A DNA stretch of 53,146 bases, taken from IMG/VR virus record IMGVR_UViG_3300046458_000154, positions 1-53,146 of that record; one strand, given 5' to 3'. The notes under the pieces are model-generated. The model had not been told where the DNA came from, did not search any database, and saw nothing but the letters and a program-made list of their open reading frames with translations. Positions 31,844-39,638 of this stretch are shown here, piece after piece. The DNA is from a virus. Every line of letters starts with the position of its first letter. Position 1 is the stretch's first letter. A program made the position numbers and the translations under genes.

Positions 31844-32875
31844 ATGAAACCGGCATACAGGATTGTCGCCAACGGCACGGACATAACCGCTGTTATCAAC
31901 GACCGTATGCTGATGATCCGCACAATAGACAAGCCGGGGGCCAGCTCCGACGACTTCGAACTGCGTATTGATGACCGCGATGGCGTCGTCACGCTCCCCA
32001 AGCGTGGGGCGAGGATGGAGGTCTATCTGGGCTACGAAGGTGAAAAGCTCGCTTTGATCGGCAAATACACGGTCGATGAAATCGAGGTTTCAGGCCCGCC
32101 GGACACCATCGTCATTCGCAGCAAGTCCAGCGACACGCGCAGCAGTGCCAAGACCACCCGCAGCGGCAGTTGGGAGGGCGTCAGCCTTGCCAGCATCGTC
32201 GCCGACATCGCCGCGCGTAATGGCTGGCAACCCCAATGCAGCGTGCAACCGCTAATTGAACGGGCCGACCAACTCAACGAGTCCGACCTGAGCTTCATCA
32301 CCCGGCTCGCCAAACAGTACGACTGCACCGCCAAAGTGGCAGGCGGCAAACTCATCGTCCTGCCGCGCCAGGGTGGCGTCAGCGCCAAAGGGAGCAAGTT
32401 TCCCGTGATCGGCATCAAACGCAGCGACGTCAGTGGCTGGAAATTTCGCCTGGGTGACGACAACGTCAAGAAAGCGGTTAGGGCGGCTTACGCCGACAAA
32501 AACGGCCAGCTCGTCACCGTCCAGCTAGACAACGAGAGCACCGAGGGACTGCCGCCCATCCACACCGACCGCCATATCCACGCGAACAAAGGAGCAGCCG
32601 AAGCCGCCGCCAAGGCCCGTCTGGCCGGATTCAATCGCTCGACGGCGGGTGTTCGTCTGGACATGCCAGGCAGGACAGACCTGTTCGCCGAACGTGAGAT
32701 CGATGCCCAGGGCTTCAAGGTCGGTCTCGACGGCAACTACTTGGTCGACACAGTGGAACAGGTCTTTACCCAGGCCGGCTGGTCTACAACGGTTGAATGC
32801 AACGGCGGCAAGAAAGGGAAGGCCAGCGCTAAGGGCAAGAAAGCCCAAAAGCCTGTGAAAGTCGTGCAGTTATAA
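31844..32875 (+). CDS. Tail protein D (baseplate hub)
   Basis: The 343-aa protein matches P2 gpD: YRIVANGTDITAVINDRML at the start, GARMEVYLGYEGEKLALIGK, and SDLSFITRLAKQYDCTAKVA in the middle. It forms the hub around the spike. The tail is Lys-rich (KGKASAKGKKAQKPVKV). Confidence 0.88.
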   Translation: MKPAYRIVANGTDITAVINDRMLMIRTIDKPGASSDDFELRIDDRDGVVTLPKRGARMEVYLGYEGEKLALIGKYTVDEIEVSGPPDTIVIRSKSSDTRSSAKTTRSGSWEGVSLASIVADIAARNGWQPQCSVQPLIERADQLNESDLSFITRLAKQYDCTAKVAGGKLIVLPRQGGVSAKGSKFPVIGIKRSDVSGWKFRLGDDNVKKAVRAAYADKNGQLVTVQLDNESTEGLPPIHTDRHIHANKGAAEAAAKARLAGFNRSTAGVRLDMPGRTDLFAEREIDAQGFKVGLDGNYLVDTVEQVFTQAGWSTTVECNGGKKGKASAKGKKAQKPVKVVQL

Positions 32876-32894
32876 GAACGCAAACGTCATTAAC

Positions 32895-32917
32895 GCCGCA
32901 ACAGAGCGGCTTTTTTT
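32895..32917 (+). terminator. Terminator-like hairpin after gene D
   Basis: GCCGC (32895-32899), loop AACAGA, GCGGC (32906-32910), then seven T, ahead of the endolysin gene. Confidence 0.7.
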
Positions 32918-32932
32918 CGGCTGGAGAAAAGG

Positions 32933-33370
32933 ATGGTTGTAGCAAACGGAGATTTACAGACGCTCGCGCTCACCCTGTGGGGCGAGGCGCGGTCTGAGGG
33001 GCGGGACGGGATGATCGCCGTTGCCTGGGTGATCAGAAACCGAGTGGAGCTGGATCTCAACAAAGATGGCAAACCGGATTGGTGGGGCGAAGGGTACAGT
33101 CAAGTCTGCCGCGCGCCTTATCAGTTCAGTTGCTGGAACAAAGCAGACCCGAATCGCCCCTACCTCATAGGCGAGCGACCTATCCCTGCATCACAACTAC
33201 TGTCGTGCACGCAAATAGCGCAATGGGTGATGAACAACTCTGTTCCTGACCCGACATACGGCGCGACCCACTATTACGCGACCAGCATGCGCGCGGCGCC
33301 ACCCTGGGCGGCCAGCGCTCAAAAGACGACAGCGATTGGGCGGCATATTTTCTTCAAAGACGTGCGCTGA
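32933..33370 (+). CDS. Endolysin, SleB-type cell wall hydrolase
   Basis: The 145-aa protein has the hydrolase_2/SleB pattern: LALTLWGEARSEGRDGMIAV with a likely catalytic Glu, AWVIRNRV, and GATHYYATSMRAAPPWA near the end. It should cut peptidoglycan glycan strands once the holin opens the membrane. No signal peptide is visible. Its stop overlaps the spanin start by 1 bp. Confidence 0.85.
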   Translation: MVVANGDLQTLALTLWGEARSEGRDGMIAVAWVIRNRVELDLNKDGKPDWWGEGYSQVCRAPYQFSCWNKADPNRPYLIGERPIPASQLLSCTQIAQWVMNNSVPDPTYGATHYYATSMRAAPPWAASAQKTTAIGRHIFFKDVR

Positions 33371-33900
33371 TGGGGCTCCAATTCAGCCTGAAAAGCATGT
33401 GCGCTTTACTGATCATCGGCGGAGTGATTGGGGGTTGCTACGGTGCGTATCTGCATGGTCGATCCGTTTCTGACATCTCATGCGATGCGGTACAGGCAAT
33501 CAAAGACGCCGAGGAGTCAAAGGCTATCGCCTCAATGACTGAGTCTAATCGCGCAGAAGAGCAACGCCGACAATCAAGGATTAATGAGGTAGAGAAAGGT
33601 GCGCGAGAGAAGAAAGCCGCTGCAAATATTGATGGCCTTGAAGCTGATGCTGCTGGTGAGCGCTTGCACGGCCACGCCCAAAAAATGCTTGCCGGTGCCC
33701 GTTGCCCCACCAGTCATACCGGCGCTCCCTCTCGAAGCGATAGTGCCACCCGCGCCGCCATGGTGCTATCCGACTTGCTCCAAAGGACTGATGAGAGAGC
33801 GGGAGAGCTGGCGAAGGCTTATGACAGCGCCCGGATAGCGGCATCTACCTGCGTTGAGGCGTATGAATCTCTTCGAGCAGAGCATGCCGCTGGCTCATGA
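33370..33900 (+). CDS. Inner-membrane spanin Rz-like (DUF2514)
   Basis: A 176-aa protein with an N-terminal membrane anchor (about residues 9-27, MCALLIIGGVIGGCYGAYL) and a long periplasmic helical, charged region (DAEESKAIASMTESNRAEEQ). It pairs with the embedded Rz1 lipoprotein to fuse the membranes in lysis. Its Cys residues near the end could form disulfides. Confidence 0.8.
   Translation: MGLQFSLKSMCALLIIGGVIGGCYGAYLHGRSVSDISCDAVQAIKDAEESKAIASMTESNRAEEQRRQSRINEVEKGAREKKAAANIDGLEADAAGERLHGHAQKMLAGARCPTSHTGAPSRSDSATRAAMVLSDLLQRTDERAGELAKAYDSARIAASTCVEAYESLRAEHAAGS
33599..33838 (+). CDS. Outer-membrane spanin Rz1, embedded in Rz
   Basis: In the +1 frame within the Rz gene, a 79-aa ORF encodes a basic n-region (RERRK), a hydrophobic stretch and the lipobox LLVSAC, then a Pro-rich mature part (PVPVAPPVIPALPLEAIVPP). 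These are the defining features of Rz1. The start is GTG at 33599 or ATG at 33635. The embedded arrangement is as in lambda. Confidence 0.8.
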   Translation: MRERRKPLQILMALKLMLLVSACTATPKKCLPVPVAPPVIPALPLEAIVPPAPPWCYPTCSKGLMRERESWRRLMTAPG

Positions 33901-33946
33901 TCGGCCGGTGATGGCATCATGATTTGTCTTAGTAAGGGACTACATC

Positions 33947-34669
33947 ATGTCTGGCAAGCTCACAACCGCTCATGTGGAGCGCTCCTACGTTGTTGCGACA
34001 CAGGTCTTCGACAAGCAAATCCCACTTAAACGCGGCGTCGAGCTGCTAGTTGCGGAGGGTGTCGGCACAGCCTATGCCCAGGACCTCATCAACGGTTACC
34101 GCGATATGCGTTTGGGGAAATGCTACTACCGAACCTTGAACGTCATGGCGACGGACTACTACCTTGATCGGTTGTATGCCGACCATGGGGCGGAGGCGCT
34201 GGCGAACGCGGTCGAGGCTACCAGCCAACACATCGCTTATTACGAATCGCTGCAGAAAATCACGCTTCATAAAAAGCGCGCGGTGGTGGCTGCGCAATCC
34301 ATCAAACTCGACGCTGACTCTAGTCTTATCCAGCACCTTCAGGCCTTCGAGAGGGATGTGGCAAAAGCCTATTCCGACTCGGCCAGCGCTCGAGCGCTAC
34401 GCCTTTCAGCGTCGTCTCCGGTGCCGCAGCGCCGAACCTTGCCGGTAGAAGTCTTCATCCGAAATCCTGATGTAGTTGCGGAGACGTTGCACAGGGCTGG
34501 GGGGATCTGCGAAACGTGCAGGAAGCCTGCTCCTTTCAATCGCAAAACGTCAGGTAAACCGTATCTGGAAGTGCATCATCGGGTCCGATTGGCTGACGGC
34601 GGCTTGGATACAGTCGACAACGCGATTGCCGTATGCCCGAACTGTCATCGAGAAGCGCACTACGGTTAA
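33947..34669 (+). CDS. HNH endonuclease with ScoMcrA-like head domain
   Basis: A 240-aa protein. Residues 8-95 resemble the helical N-terminal head of ScoMcrA-like proteins, and residues 180-240 form an HNH domain (GGICETCRKPAPF, YLEVHHRVRLADGG, NAIAVCPNCHREAHYG) with zinc cysteines and the catalytic His pair. It may restrict modified DNA, or act in packaging or recombination. It lies after lysis genes, in cargo position, close to an adenine methylase. Confidence 0.8.
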   Translation: MSGKLTTAHVERSYVVATQVFDKQIPLKRGVELLVAEGVGTAYAQDLINGYRDMRLGKCYYRTLNVMATDYYLDRLYADHGAEALANAVEATSQHIAYYESLQKITLHKKRAVVAAQSIKLDADSSLIQHLQAFERDVAKAYSDSASARALRLSASSPVPQRRTLPVEVFIRNPDVVAETLHRAGGICETCRKPAPFNRKTSGKPYLEVHHRVRLADGGLDTVDNAIAVCPNCHREAHYG

Positions 34670-34696
34670 TTGAGACTGGTGATTTAATCGTAATTC

Positions 34697-34819
34697 ATGA
34701 TCCCACGTTATAAGGAAGCTGCCGGGGTGGCTGCGCCAACAGCCGCACCGGCCGCTCTACCCGCAGTTACCGCCTGCAAGCTCGGCCAAGGCTCCCGCTT
34801 CGTGCACAAAGCGAAGTGA
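34697..34819 (+). CDS. Possible 40-aa Ala/Pro-rich peptide
   Basis: The ORF encodes MIPRYKEAAGVAAPTAAPAA and ends CKLGQGSRFVHKAK. It fills the gap between the nuclease and the adenine methylase. No ribosome site stands out, but the third-position base pattern looks coding. Function is unknown. Confidence 0.3.
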   Translation: MIPRYKEAAGVAAPTAAPAALPAVTACKLGQGSRFVHKAK

Positions 34820-34861
34820 GTCTAGCGTCCGTTCTCAATGCATTTAAGGCTTGCTCACACA

Positions 34862-35659
34862 ATGAATCACTCTCCCATCATCCCTTGGATGGGCGGCAAA
34901 CGCCGCCTCGCTGATCGCCTGATCCCACTCTTTCCACCGCACGAATGCTACGTCGAGGTCTTCGCCGGTGGCGCGGCATTGTTTTTCCTGCGGCCACAAC
35001 CCGCGCCTGTAGAAGTGCTGAACGACATCAACGGCGAGCTGGTAAACCTCTACCGAGTGGTCCAGAACCACCTTGAGGAATTCGTTCGCCAGTTCAAATT
35101 GGCGATGAGCTCGCGTCAGATTTTCGAATGGCATAAGGTCACCCGCCCCGAAACGCTTACCGACATACAGCGGGCTGCACGTTTTTTCTACCTGCAGCAT
35201 CACGCGTTCGGGGGGAAGGTTTCTAGCCAAACGTTCGGTACTGCCACTACCGCCCCAGCCGTCAACCTGTTGCGGATCGAAGAAAACCTGTCAGCCGCCT
35301 GGCAGCGCTTGTCAGGCACCTACATTGAAAATCTACCCTGGCTGGAATGTGCAGAGCGGTATGATCGCGCCCATACGTTTCATTACATGGACCCTCCGTA
35401 CTGGAAAACCGCCGGCTATGGCGTCGACTTCGGTTTCGAAAATTACGAGCAGATGGCCGAATTCATGAGGCGGTGCAAGGGGAGGGTCATGGTCAGCATC
35501 AACGATCACCCAGACATCCGGCGCGTGTTCAGCGGATTTCATTTCGAAGCTTTGGACATCCGCTATACCACGACAAATCAGCGAAACAGTCAGCCAGGGT
35601 TAAGCCGTGAGTTGGTGATTCTTAACTGGATACCTTCCAATTTAGGCCAGCTATTTTGA
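34862..35659 (+). CDS. DNA adenine N6 methyltransferase (D12 class, Dam-like)
   Basis: The 265-aa protein carries the D12 class motifs: PWMGGKRRLADRL near residue 8, EVFAGGAALFF near 32 (SAM binding), and DPPY at 178-181 (catalysis), plus ITDH-like SINDHPDIRRVF. It would methylate adenine in phage DNA, which could protect against host restriction. The ATG at 34862 is chosen because the family begins close to PWMGGK. It is separate from the early C5 methyltransferase, so the phage carries two methylation systems. Confidence 0.88.
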   Translation: MNHSPIIPWMGGKRRLADRLIPLFPPHECYVEVFAGGAALFFLRPQPAPVEVLNDINGELVNLYRVVQNHLEEFVRQFKLAMSSRQIFEWHKVTRPETLTDIQRAARFFYLQHHAFGGKVSSQTFGTATTAPAVNLLRIEENLSAAWQRLSGTYIENLPWLECAERYDRAHTFHYMDPPYWKTAGYGVDFGFENYEQMAEFMRRCKGRVMVSINDHPDIRRVFSGFHFEALDIRYTTTNQRNSQPGLSRELVILNWIPSNLGQLF

Positions 35660-35943
35660 TACTGCACGGTCTTACTTGAATGTCGGTTGGATCAAAAGCA
35701 GCTAACTAACATCTGAGCAAGCTTCACGCATTCTATCAAAAACTCAAACATCACGACTGCAAGGGTTATCAGGCTCATTGCCGAAATCCTAGTTTAGAAA
35801 TCTTTTAAAGGACGAGAAGGGCTGCGAAGCTTTTCAGCCTGGGTCGTTACGGTTGGTGGAAAATAGCTTAGTAGGATGCTGATTAATTCGTCAATACCTA
35901 ATTCTCAGATTTTTTAGCTTCTGATTTCAACTGTGTTTGCCTC

Positions 35944-35987
35944 CAGCAGTGAGTGAGCACTGCGCGCGCAGTGCTCACTTACTGCTG
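35944..35987. repeat. 44-bp near-perfect inverted repeat
   Basis: Two 21-bp arms (35944-35964 and 35967-35987) separated by CG, with one mismatch (35951 against 35980) that would be a G-U pair in RNA. No T tract follows, so it is not an ordinary terminator. Confidence 0.8.
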
Positions 35988-36117
35988 TGAGCCGGACGCG
36001 CAGGGACTGGTGCGAGGGGGGAGGTCTATACCGTTCCGATTTGAATTATTGAAGATGAGCTCTGGACTACGAATGGGAAAGGCGTCTGCCGCTGAATTTT
36101 CAACATAACGTAGCTCC

Positions 36118-36245
36118 GTTATTCCGTTATTCCGTTAAAGCGTTAAAGCGTTAAAGCGCTAAAGCGCTAAAGCGCTAAAGCGTTAAAGCGTTAAGCAGTA
36201 AATACGTAATTGCGTAATTGCGTAATTGCGCAAATGCGCAAATGC
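36118..36245. repeat. Octamer staircase array, 16 x 8 bp
   Basis: Sixteen exact 8-bp units in register: GTTATTCC x2, GTTAAAGC x3, GCTAAAGC x3, GTTAAAGC, GTTAAGCA, GTAAATAC, GTAATTGC x3, GCAAATGC x2. Identical units are grouped in runs of two or three, and neighbouring groups are mostly similar. The array lies about 70 bp past the end of the antirepressor gene. Confidence 0.85.
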
Positions 36246-36312
36246 GCAAGCTGCATTGGTTCAGGGCTGGAAATTTAGCCGCTAAATTCCCAGCTCACGT
36301 CAGATGAAGGCT

Positions 36313-37032
36313 CTAAGTGGACGGAGTTTTTAGCCGGTCTCCGATAGCGCAGAGCAGGTCCGGGATGAAAGAACTACACGCCCCGTCAGGCTCGCGAATC
36401 CACCTCAGAATCTTTTCCGGAGTGAAGATCCCCGCTTCGCTAGGCACCCCCATAAGCTCAGGGTTGCCGCCGGCGCTAAAAGTGACCAACCAACGTTTAT
36501 CTCTGAGCAACGTCATTGCCAGCCGAGTCGCCATTCTGCTTTCCGTGATGACATCCAGTTTGGGCAAGGTGCCGCCAGCGTCAACGACAGCATCGTGATA
36601 CCTGGATAGATAATTGCTGGCCATATCTATCGCCTCATCATCCTGAAGCTCGGATTGTCTGCGCTGGACCTGTCCCAACCGCCAATGACGCCAAAGCACA
36701 TCGTCGCAATCATGCCGATACGCATCCACACATCGCTGAAGATTTGGCCGCAATGCGCTCGTCTTTATCATCCCCAGCCAACCCAAGAGCTTGCGAAGAG
36801 GAAGGCAAACCATCGAACGACGTTTACCCGTACCAACGACAACTACGACCTTCACTGTGGATGGTCCGAACGTGCTGGCAGCCAGCTTTGCCCGTTGGTA
36901 TTTCCAATTCAGCCCGATCCCTTCAACCAGTCGCTTCATAGGCACAAACGGCTCCCCGTGATGATCGACAAGGAACAAATCGGCAGATTGAAAAGGGATA
37001 ATGGATGGAACGACGGCATTCGAACTTTTCAT
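36313..37032 (-). CDS. P22-type antirepressor N-terminal domain protein
   Basis: The 239-aa protein has the P22_AR_N pattern: VPIIPFQSADLFLVDHHGEP-like sequence, VPMKRLVEGIGLNWKYQRAK, CLPLRKLLGWLGMI and DCDDVLWRHW. Such proteins inactivate phage repressors or replace tail-region regulators. The C-terminal half is unlike known partners. The start at 37032 has GGGAG about 8 nt upstream. It is oriented against the surrounding cargo genes. Confidence 0.78.
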   Translation of the reverse strand: MKSSNAVVPSIIPFQSADLFLVDHHGEPFVPMKRLVEGIGLNWKYQRAKLAASTFGPSTVKVVVVVGTGKRRSMVCLPLRKLLGWLGMIKTSALRPNLQRCVDAYRHDCDDVLWRHWRLGQVQRRQSELQDDEAIDMASNYLSRYHDAVVDAGGTLPKLDVITESRMATRLAMTLLRDKRWLVTFSAGGNPELMGVPSEAGIFTPEKILRWIREPDGACSSFIPDLLCAIGDRLKTPST

Positions 37033-37437
37033 GGCTTTCTCCCTGGATACGCAGTCTTGAAAGCTAGTTCGCTTCCATACCCACAGCCTTGACGCGACCA
37101 ATCCTTTCGTCAAAAGGCGATGTGAAACTGAATGAAAGGATTGCTGAAGCTTTGTGCCGGCTAGAGTTCGCGGCTGCAAGGGTCATGACACCGCTTACCC
37201 CACGTGGTCCGTAGCTGCCTACATCTGGCCCCCGCAAAAAAGGACCAGGTCGGGTCTAGCGTCAATGGGAATATGTCCAGTGCTTCGTCAGCTAAATCGG
37301 ACGTGATCGTCAGAGAGTTCCGTGGCAGATATCTCCCTAAAAACAAGCGATATGTGTTGTGATTATGTACCCTAAGGGTACAATGGCTCTATGGGCAGCG
37401 CATCAAGCGCGACCCGATCGCCCAAAAGGATGAAGGC
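37033..37437. other. Divergent regulatory region between antirepressor and small genes
   Basis: A 400-bp gap without a convincing gene. It contains the 17-bp palindrome at 37367-37383, about 55 bp before the rightward gene at 37438. A TTGTGATTATGTAC stretch could be part of a promoter, but boxes cannot be assigned firmly. Confidence 0.4.
37367..37383. promoter_or_regulatory. Palindromic operator-like site
   Basis: TGTACCCTAAGGGTACA is a near-perfect 17-bp palindrome (only the centre is unpaired). Similar GTACCC-N-GGGTAC sites are typical of HTH-protein operators, such as those of HigA-type antitoxins. The binding protein here is not identified. It probably controls the genes starting at 37438. 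Confidence 0.6.
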
Positions 37438-37629
37438 ATGTTGAGAGACGACCGCGAGCACCTGGAGCTGGAAAAGCTGTCGGTAGAGATACAGAAGCTT
37501 ATGGCTGAAAGCCGCAAGCTTAGGGCAGAAGAGGAGAAGATCCGGCGAGAAGCCATGCTCTATCCGTTCTTCGTAGGCGCTGGATTGATTACAGCTTTAG
37601 TGGCGCTTATCACGCTGCTGCGCAAGTGA
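37438..37629 (+). CDS. Small coiled-coil membrane protein
   Basis: A 63-aa protein with a charged coiled coil (about residues 5-38, with LEKLSVEIQKLMAESRKL) and a C-terminal hydrophobic helix (about 40-60, AMLYPFFVGAGLITALVALI). No family or function is recognised. GGATGAAGGC precedes the ATG. It follows the palindromic site. Confidence 0.6.
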   Translation: MLRDDREHLELEKLSVEIQKLMAESRKLRAEEEKIRREAMLYPFFVGAGLITALVALITLLRK

Positions 37630-37751
37630 GTAGTAGCCCTGGCTGACCGGGGCTTTAGAAGGGGTGGCTTGAGTTGTCGCCCCCACCGGGTCTAAAGTAT
37701 GCATGAAGGTGCAAACGTGACCTGCGCTTTTTCCTTGAGAGGATGCTTGAT

Positions 37752-37958
37752 ATGTCCAACCCTCGCACCGAACCCAACATTGGCCAGACGGACCGATTTG
37801 CCCAACTGCATGCCGACGTAGCTGCCTTTAACGAAGAAATGCACCTTTATGCCGTCCGCCCTGCAGACACTCGCAAAGCATGGTTGCATTTCGGCTTGGG
37901 CGCTGCGGCCGCATTAGCCGTGTTTGCTTGTGCTGCTCTCGTTCAACATTTGATCTAG
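37752..37958 (+). CDS. Small membrane-anchored hypothetical protein
   Basis: A 68-aa protein with a hydrophilic N-terminal part and a C-terminal membrane helix (about residues 48-66, FGLGAAAALAVFACAALV), resembling a tail-anchored protein. AGAGGA lies about 8 nt before the ATG at 37752. The in-frame ATG at 37743 overlaps that site. Function is unknown. Confidence 0.55.
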   Translation: MSNPRTEPNIGQTDRFAQLHADVAAFNEEMHLYAVRPADTRKAWLHFGLGAAAALAVFACAALVQHLI

Positions 37959-37993
37959 CCTCAGACATTCCCCATGCCGGGGTATAGGCCCCA

Positions 37994-38299
37994 ATGAACC
38001 GAATTGAGCAATATCAGCCGCCCAGCGCGGCTGAACTCGCGCAGCTCAAAGCTCGCCTGAAATTTACCAGCCAGCAGATGGCGGACCTTGTCGGCCTGGC
38101 TGGAGGGTCCCAGTGGCGCAAGTACACCGGCGGTGTCGACCCCCGGACCTTGGGGCAGCACATGCATTTCTACCTCGCAGCCCTGTTGACTCTTAATGAT
38201 GAACAGCTTCAGCGAGTTTACGACTGCATGCGGGATCATGGCGCGATGGTCGAGGAGATATCGGATACCGGTCTGGCGTCAGCGCGCAAGTTGGAGTGA
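37994..38299 (+). CDS. Phage HTH (XRE-like) protein
   Basis: A 101-aa protein with a lambda-repressor-like helix set (AELAQLKARLKFTSQQMADL, then VGLAGGSQWRKYTGG) and a helical C terminus. It could bind the nearby palindrome, but there is no direct evidence. It is followed by a strong terminator that separates it from the convergent SRAP gene. Confidence 0.6.
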   Translation: MNRIEQYQPPSAAELAQLKARLKFTSQQMADLVGLAGGSQWRKYTGGVDPRTLGQHMHFYLAALLTLNDEQLQRVYDCMRDHGAMVEEISDTGLASARKLE

Positions 38300-38340
38300 C
38301 CTCGATACTCAGCGGCCAATTTGACGGCCGCAACTTTGCA

Positions 38341-38362
38341 AACCGGCTCTGTGCCGGTTTTT
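38341..38362 (+). terminator. Terminator of the small-gene operon
   Basis: AACCGGC (38341-38347), loop TCTGT, GCCGGTT (38353-38359), followed by TTTTTG. It lies between two convergent genes and could serve both strands. Confidence 0.75.
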
Positions 38363-38383
38363 TGTTTTGAAGAACAATTGGAC

Positions 38384-39109
38384 TCACTGATCGTCGTCGG
38401 GGAAGAGATCCTGAACAATGGCTGGCTGGATCAGCTCGGGACCTTGATTCCTGACGTTGCCTACGCCCTTGTCGACGGTGAACCATTCGAACTCCTCGGT
38501 AGGCCTACAGCACTGCGTTGCGATTTCGGCAGCGCGCTCTGGCGTCGTCTCCGGGTCTACCCACTCCCGGGCATGCTCCGGGCTCAGCACCACGGGTCGG
38601 CGATCATGGATGTCGACCATGCCTTGGTCTGAGTCGGCGGTAATAATCCCGAAGCCGTCCTGCGGATCTGGCTCCATCCCCTGATGCACTTCCGCCAGCG
38701 CGGCGAAGAACATCGGTCCTGCCCCTTTGAGCCTGATGAAATACGGCTGCTTCTTCGTCGGATCATTCGGATCCTTCACCCACTCGAACCAGCTATTGGC
38801 CGGGGCCAGCGCGCGCCCGTTCGGCCAGAGCTGCTTGAAGTATTTCCCGGTCATCACCGTCTCGACCCTAGCATTAATGGGGGCGGGGCGCTTTGCATCC
38901 TTCTTTGCCCAGAATGGCGACCACCCCCATTTCACCTTGTCGACGCTCAATCCGCCTTCGACAGGCCAGATCACCTCAACCCTGGTCGACGGCGCGACGT
39001 TGTATCTCTCAATCGGCCAGAGGTCGTAGCCGTTGATGACCAACTGCTTTGGCGCAAGCTCCTTGAGGTAGTGGTCCATCGACTCATAGATCGAGTAGCG
39101 TCCGCACAT
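38384..39109 (-). CDS. SOS response-associated peptidase (SRAP, YedK/HMCES-like)
   Basis: The 241-aa protein begins MCGRYS. Cys2, after Met removal, is the catalytic residue that bonds covalently to abasic sites in single-stranded DNA. Other family features are WGWSPFWAKKDAKRPAPINA, PNSWFEW-like PANSWFEWVKD, and DIHDRRPVVLSP with the conserved His. It is divergent from umuDC across a LexA box, so it is probably DNA-damage induced. Confidence 0.88.
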   Translation of the reverse strand: MCGRYSIYESMDHYLKELAPKQLVINGYDLWPIERYNVAPSTRVEVIWPVEGGLSVDKVKWGWSPFWAKKDAKRPAPINARVETVMTGKYFKQLWPNGRALAPANSWFEWVKDPNDPTKKQPYFIRLKGAGPMFFAALAEVHQGMEPDPQDGFGIITADSDQGMVDIHDRRPVVLSPEHAREWVDPETTPERAAEIATQCCRPTEEFEWFTVDKGVGNVRNQGPELIQPAIVQDLFPDDDQ

Positions 39110-39169
39110 GGTGTCACCTGTCGAAATTTCCTACACATGAGATTGACCGCAAGCGATCAAGAACGATAA

Positions 39170-39185
39170 CTGTATATACATACAG
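39170..39185. promoter_or_regulatory. LexA (SOS) box
   Basis: CTGTATATACATACAG fits the LexA consensus CTG-N10-CAG with an AT-rich core. It lies between the SRAP start (39109) and the umuD start (39209), so it can control both directions. Confidence 0.85.
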
Positions 39186-39208
39186 TTACCCAAAACAAGG
39201 CTTGCATC

Positions 39209-39638
39209 GTGAGCGTCTCCATCCTCGGCCCACTGTCAGCGCACGGCGACAAGCTGCCCCTTTACTCATTCCACGTACCGGCAGGCTTCCCGTCGCCGGC
39301 GGCGGACCACATCGAAATGCACATTTCCCTGGATGAGCTCTTCGATATCCGCGCCGCATGTGTACCTGGTCAAGATCGCGGGCGACAGCATGCAAGGCGC
39401 GGGCATTTATTGTGGCGACTTGGTGATCGTTGACCGTAGCCTGTATGCCGAACACGGCGATATCGTTATTGCAGCACTCAACACTGAGCCGGTCTGCAAG
39501 CGCCTGCACATGCGGGGGAACGAGGTGATTCTGAAGTCGGAAAATTCCAAATACCCGCCGCGTTTCGTGATGGAATGCGACGAGCTGGTGATCTGGGGCG
39601 TGGTGAAGTACAGCGTTCGCGATCATGACAAAGCCTGA
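39209..39638 (+). pseudogene. umuD: umuD with internal frameshift
   Basis: The first part (from 39209) reads MSVSILGPLSAHGDKLPLYS and continues to LDELFDIRA. The rest (APHVYLVKIAGDSMQGAGIY onward to 39638) is one frame over. The break is near 39350-39360, where two bases (CG in a CGCG run) appear to be missing relative to the expected DIRAPHVYLV. The catalytic Ser (GDSMQG) is beyond the break, so no full UmuD can be made. A sequencing error in the CG-rich run is possible. Confidence 0.8.

Larger units (their letters stand above)
35660..36312. other. Long intergenic region with inverted repeat and octamer array
   Basis: No gene is supported in 650 bp. The region is AT-rich. It contains a near-perfect 44-bp palindrome (35944-35987) and a 128-bp array of 8-bp units (36118-36245). 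Confidence 0.6.

Noticed and set aside
36118-36245. CRISPR array
   Set aside because: Repeats are 8 bp, contiguous and without spacers, and no cas genes are nearby.
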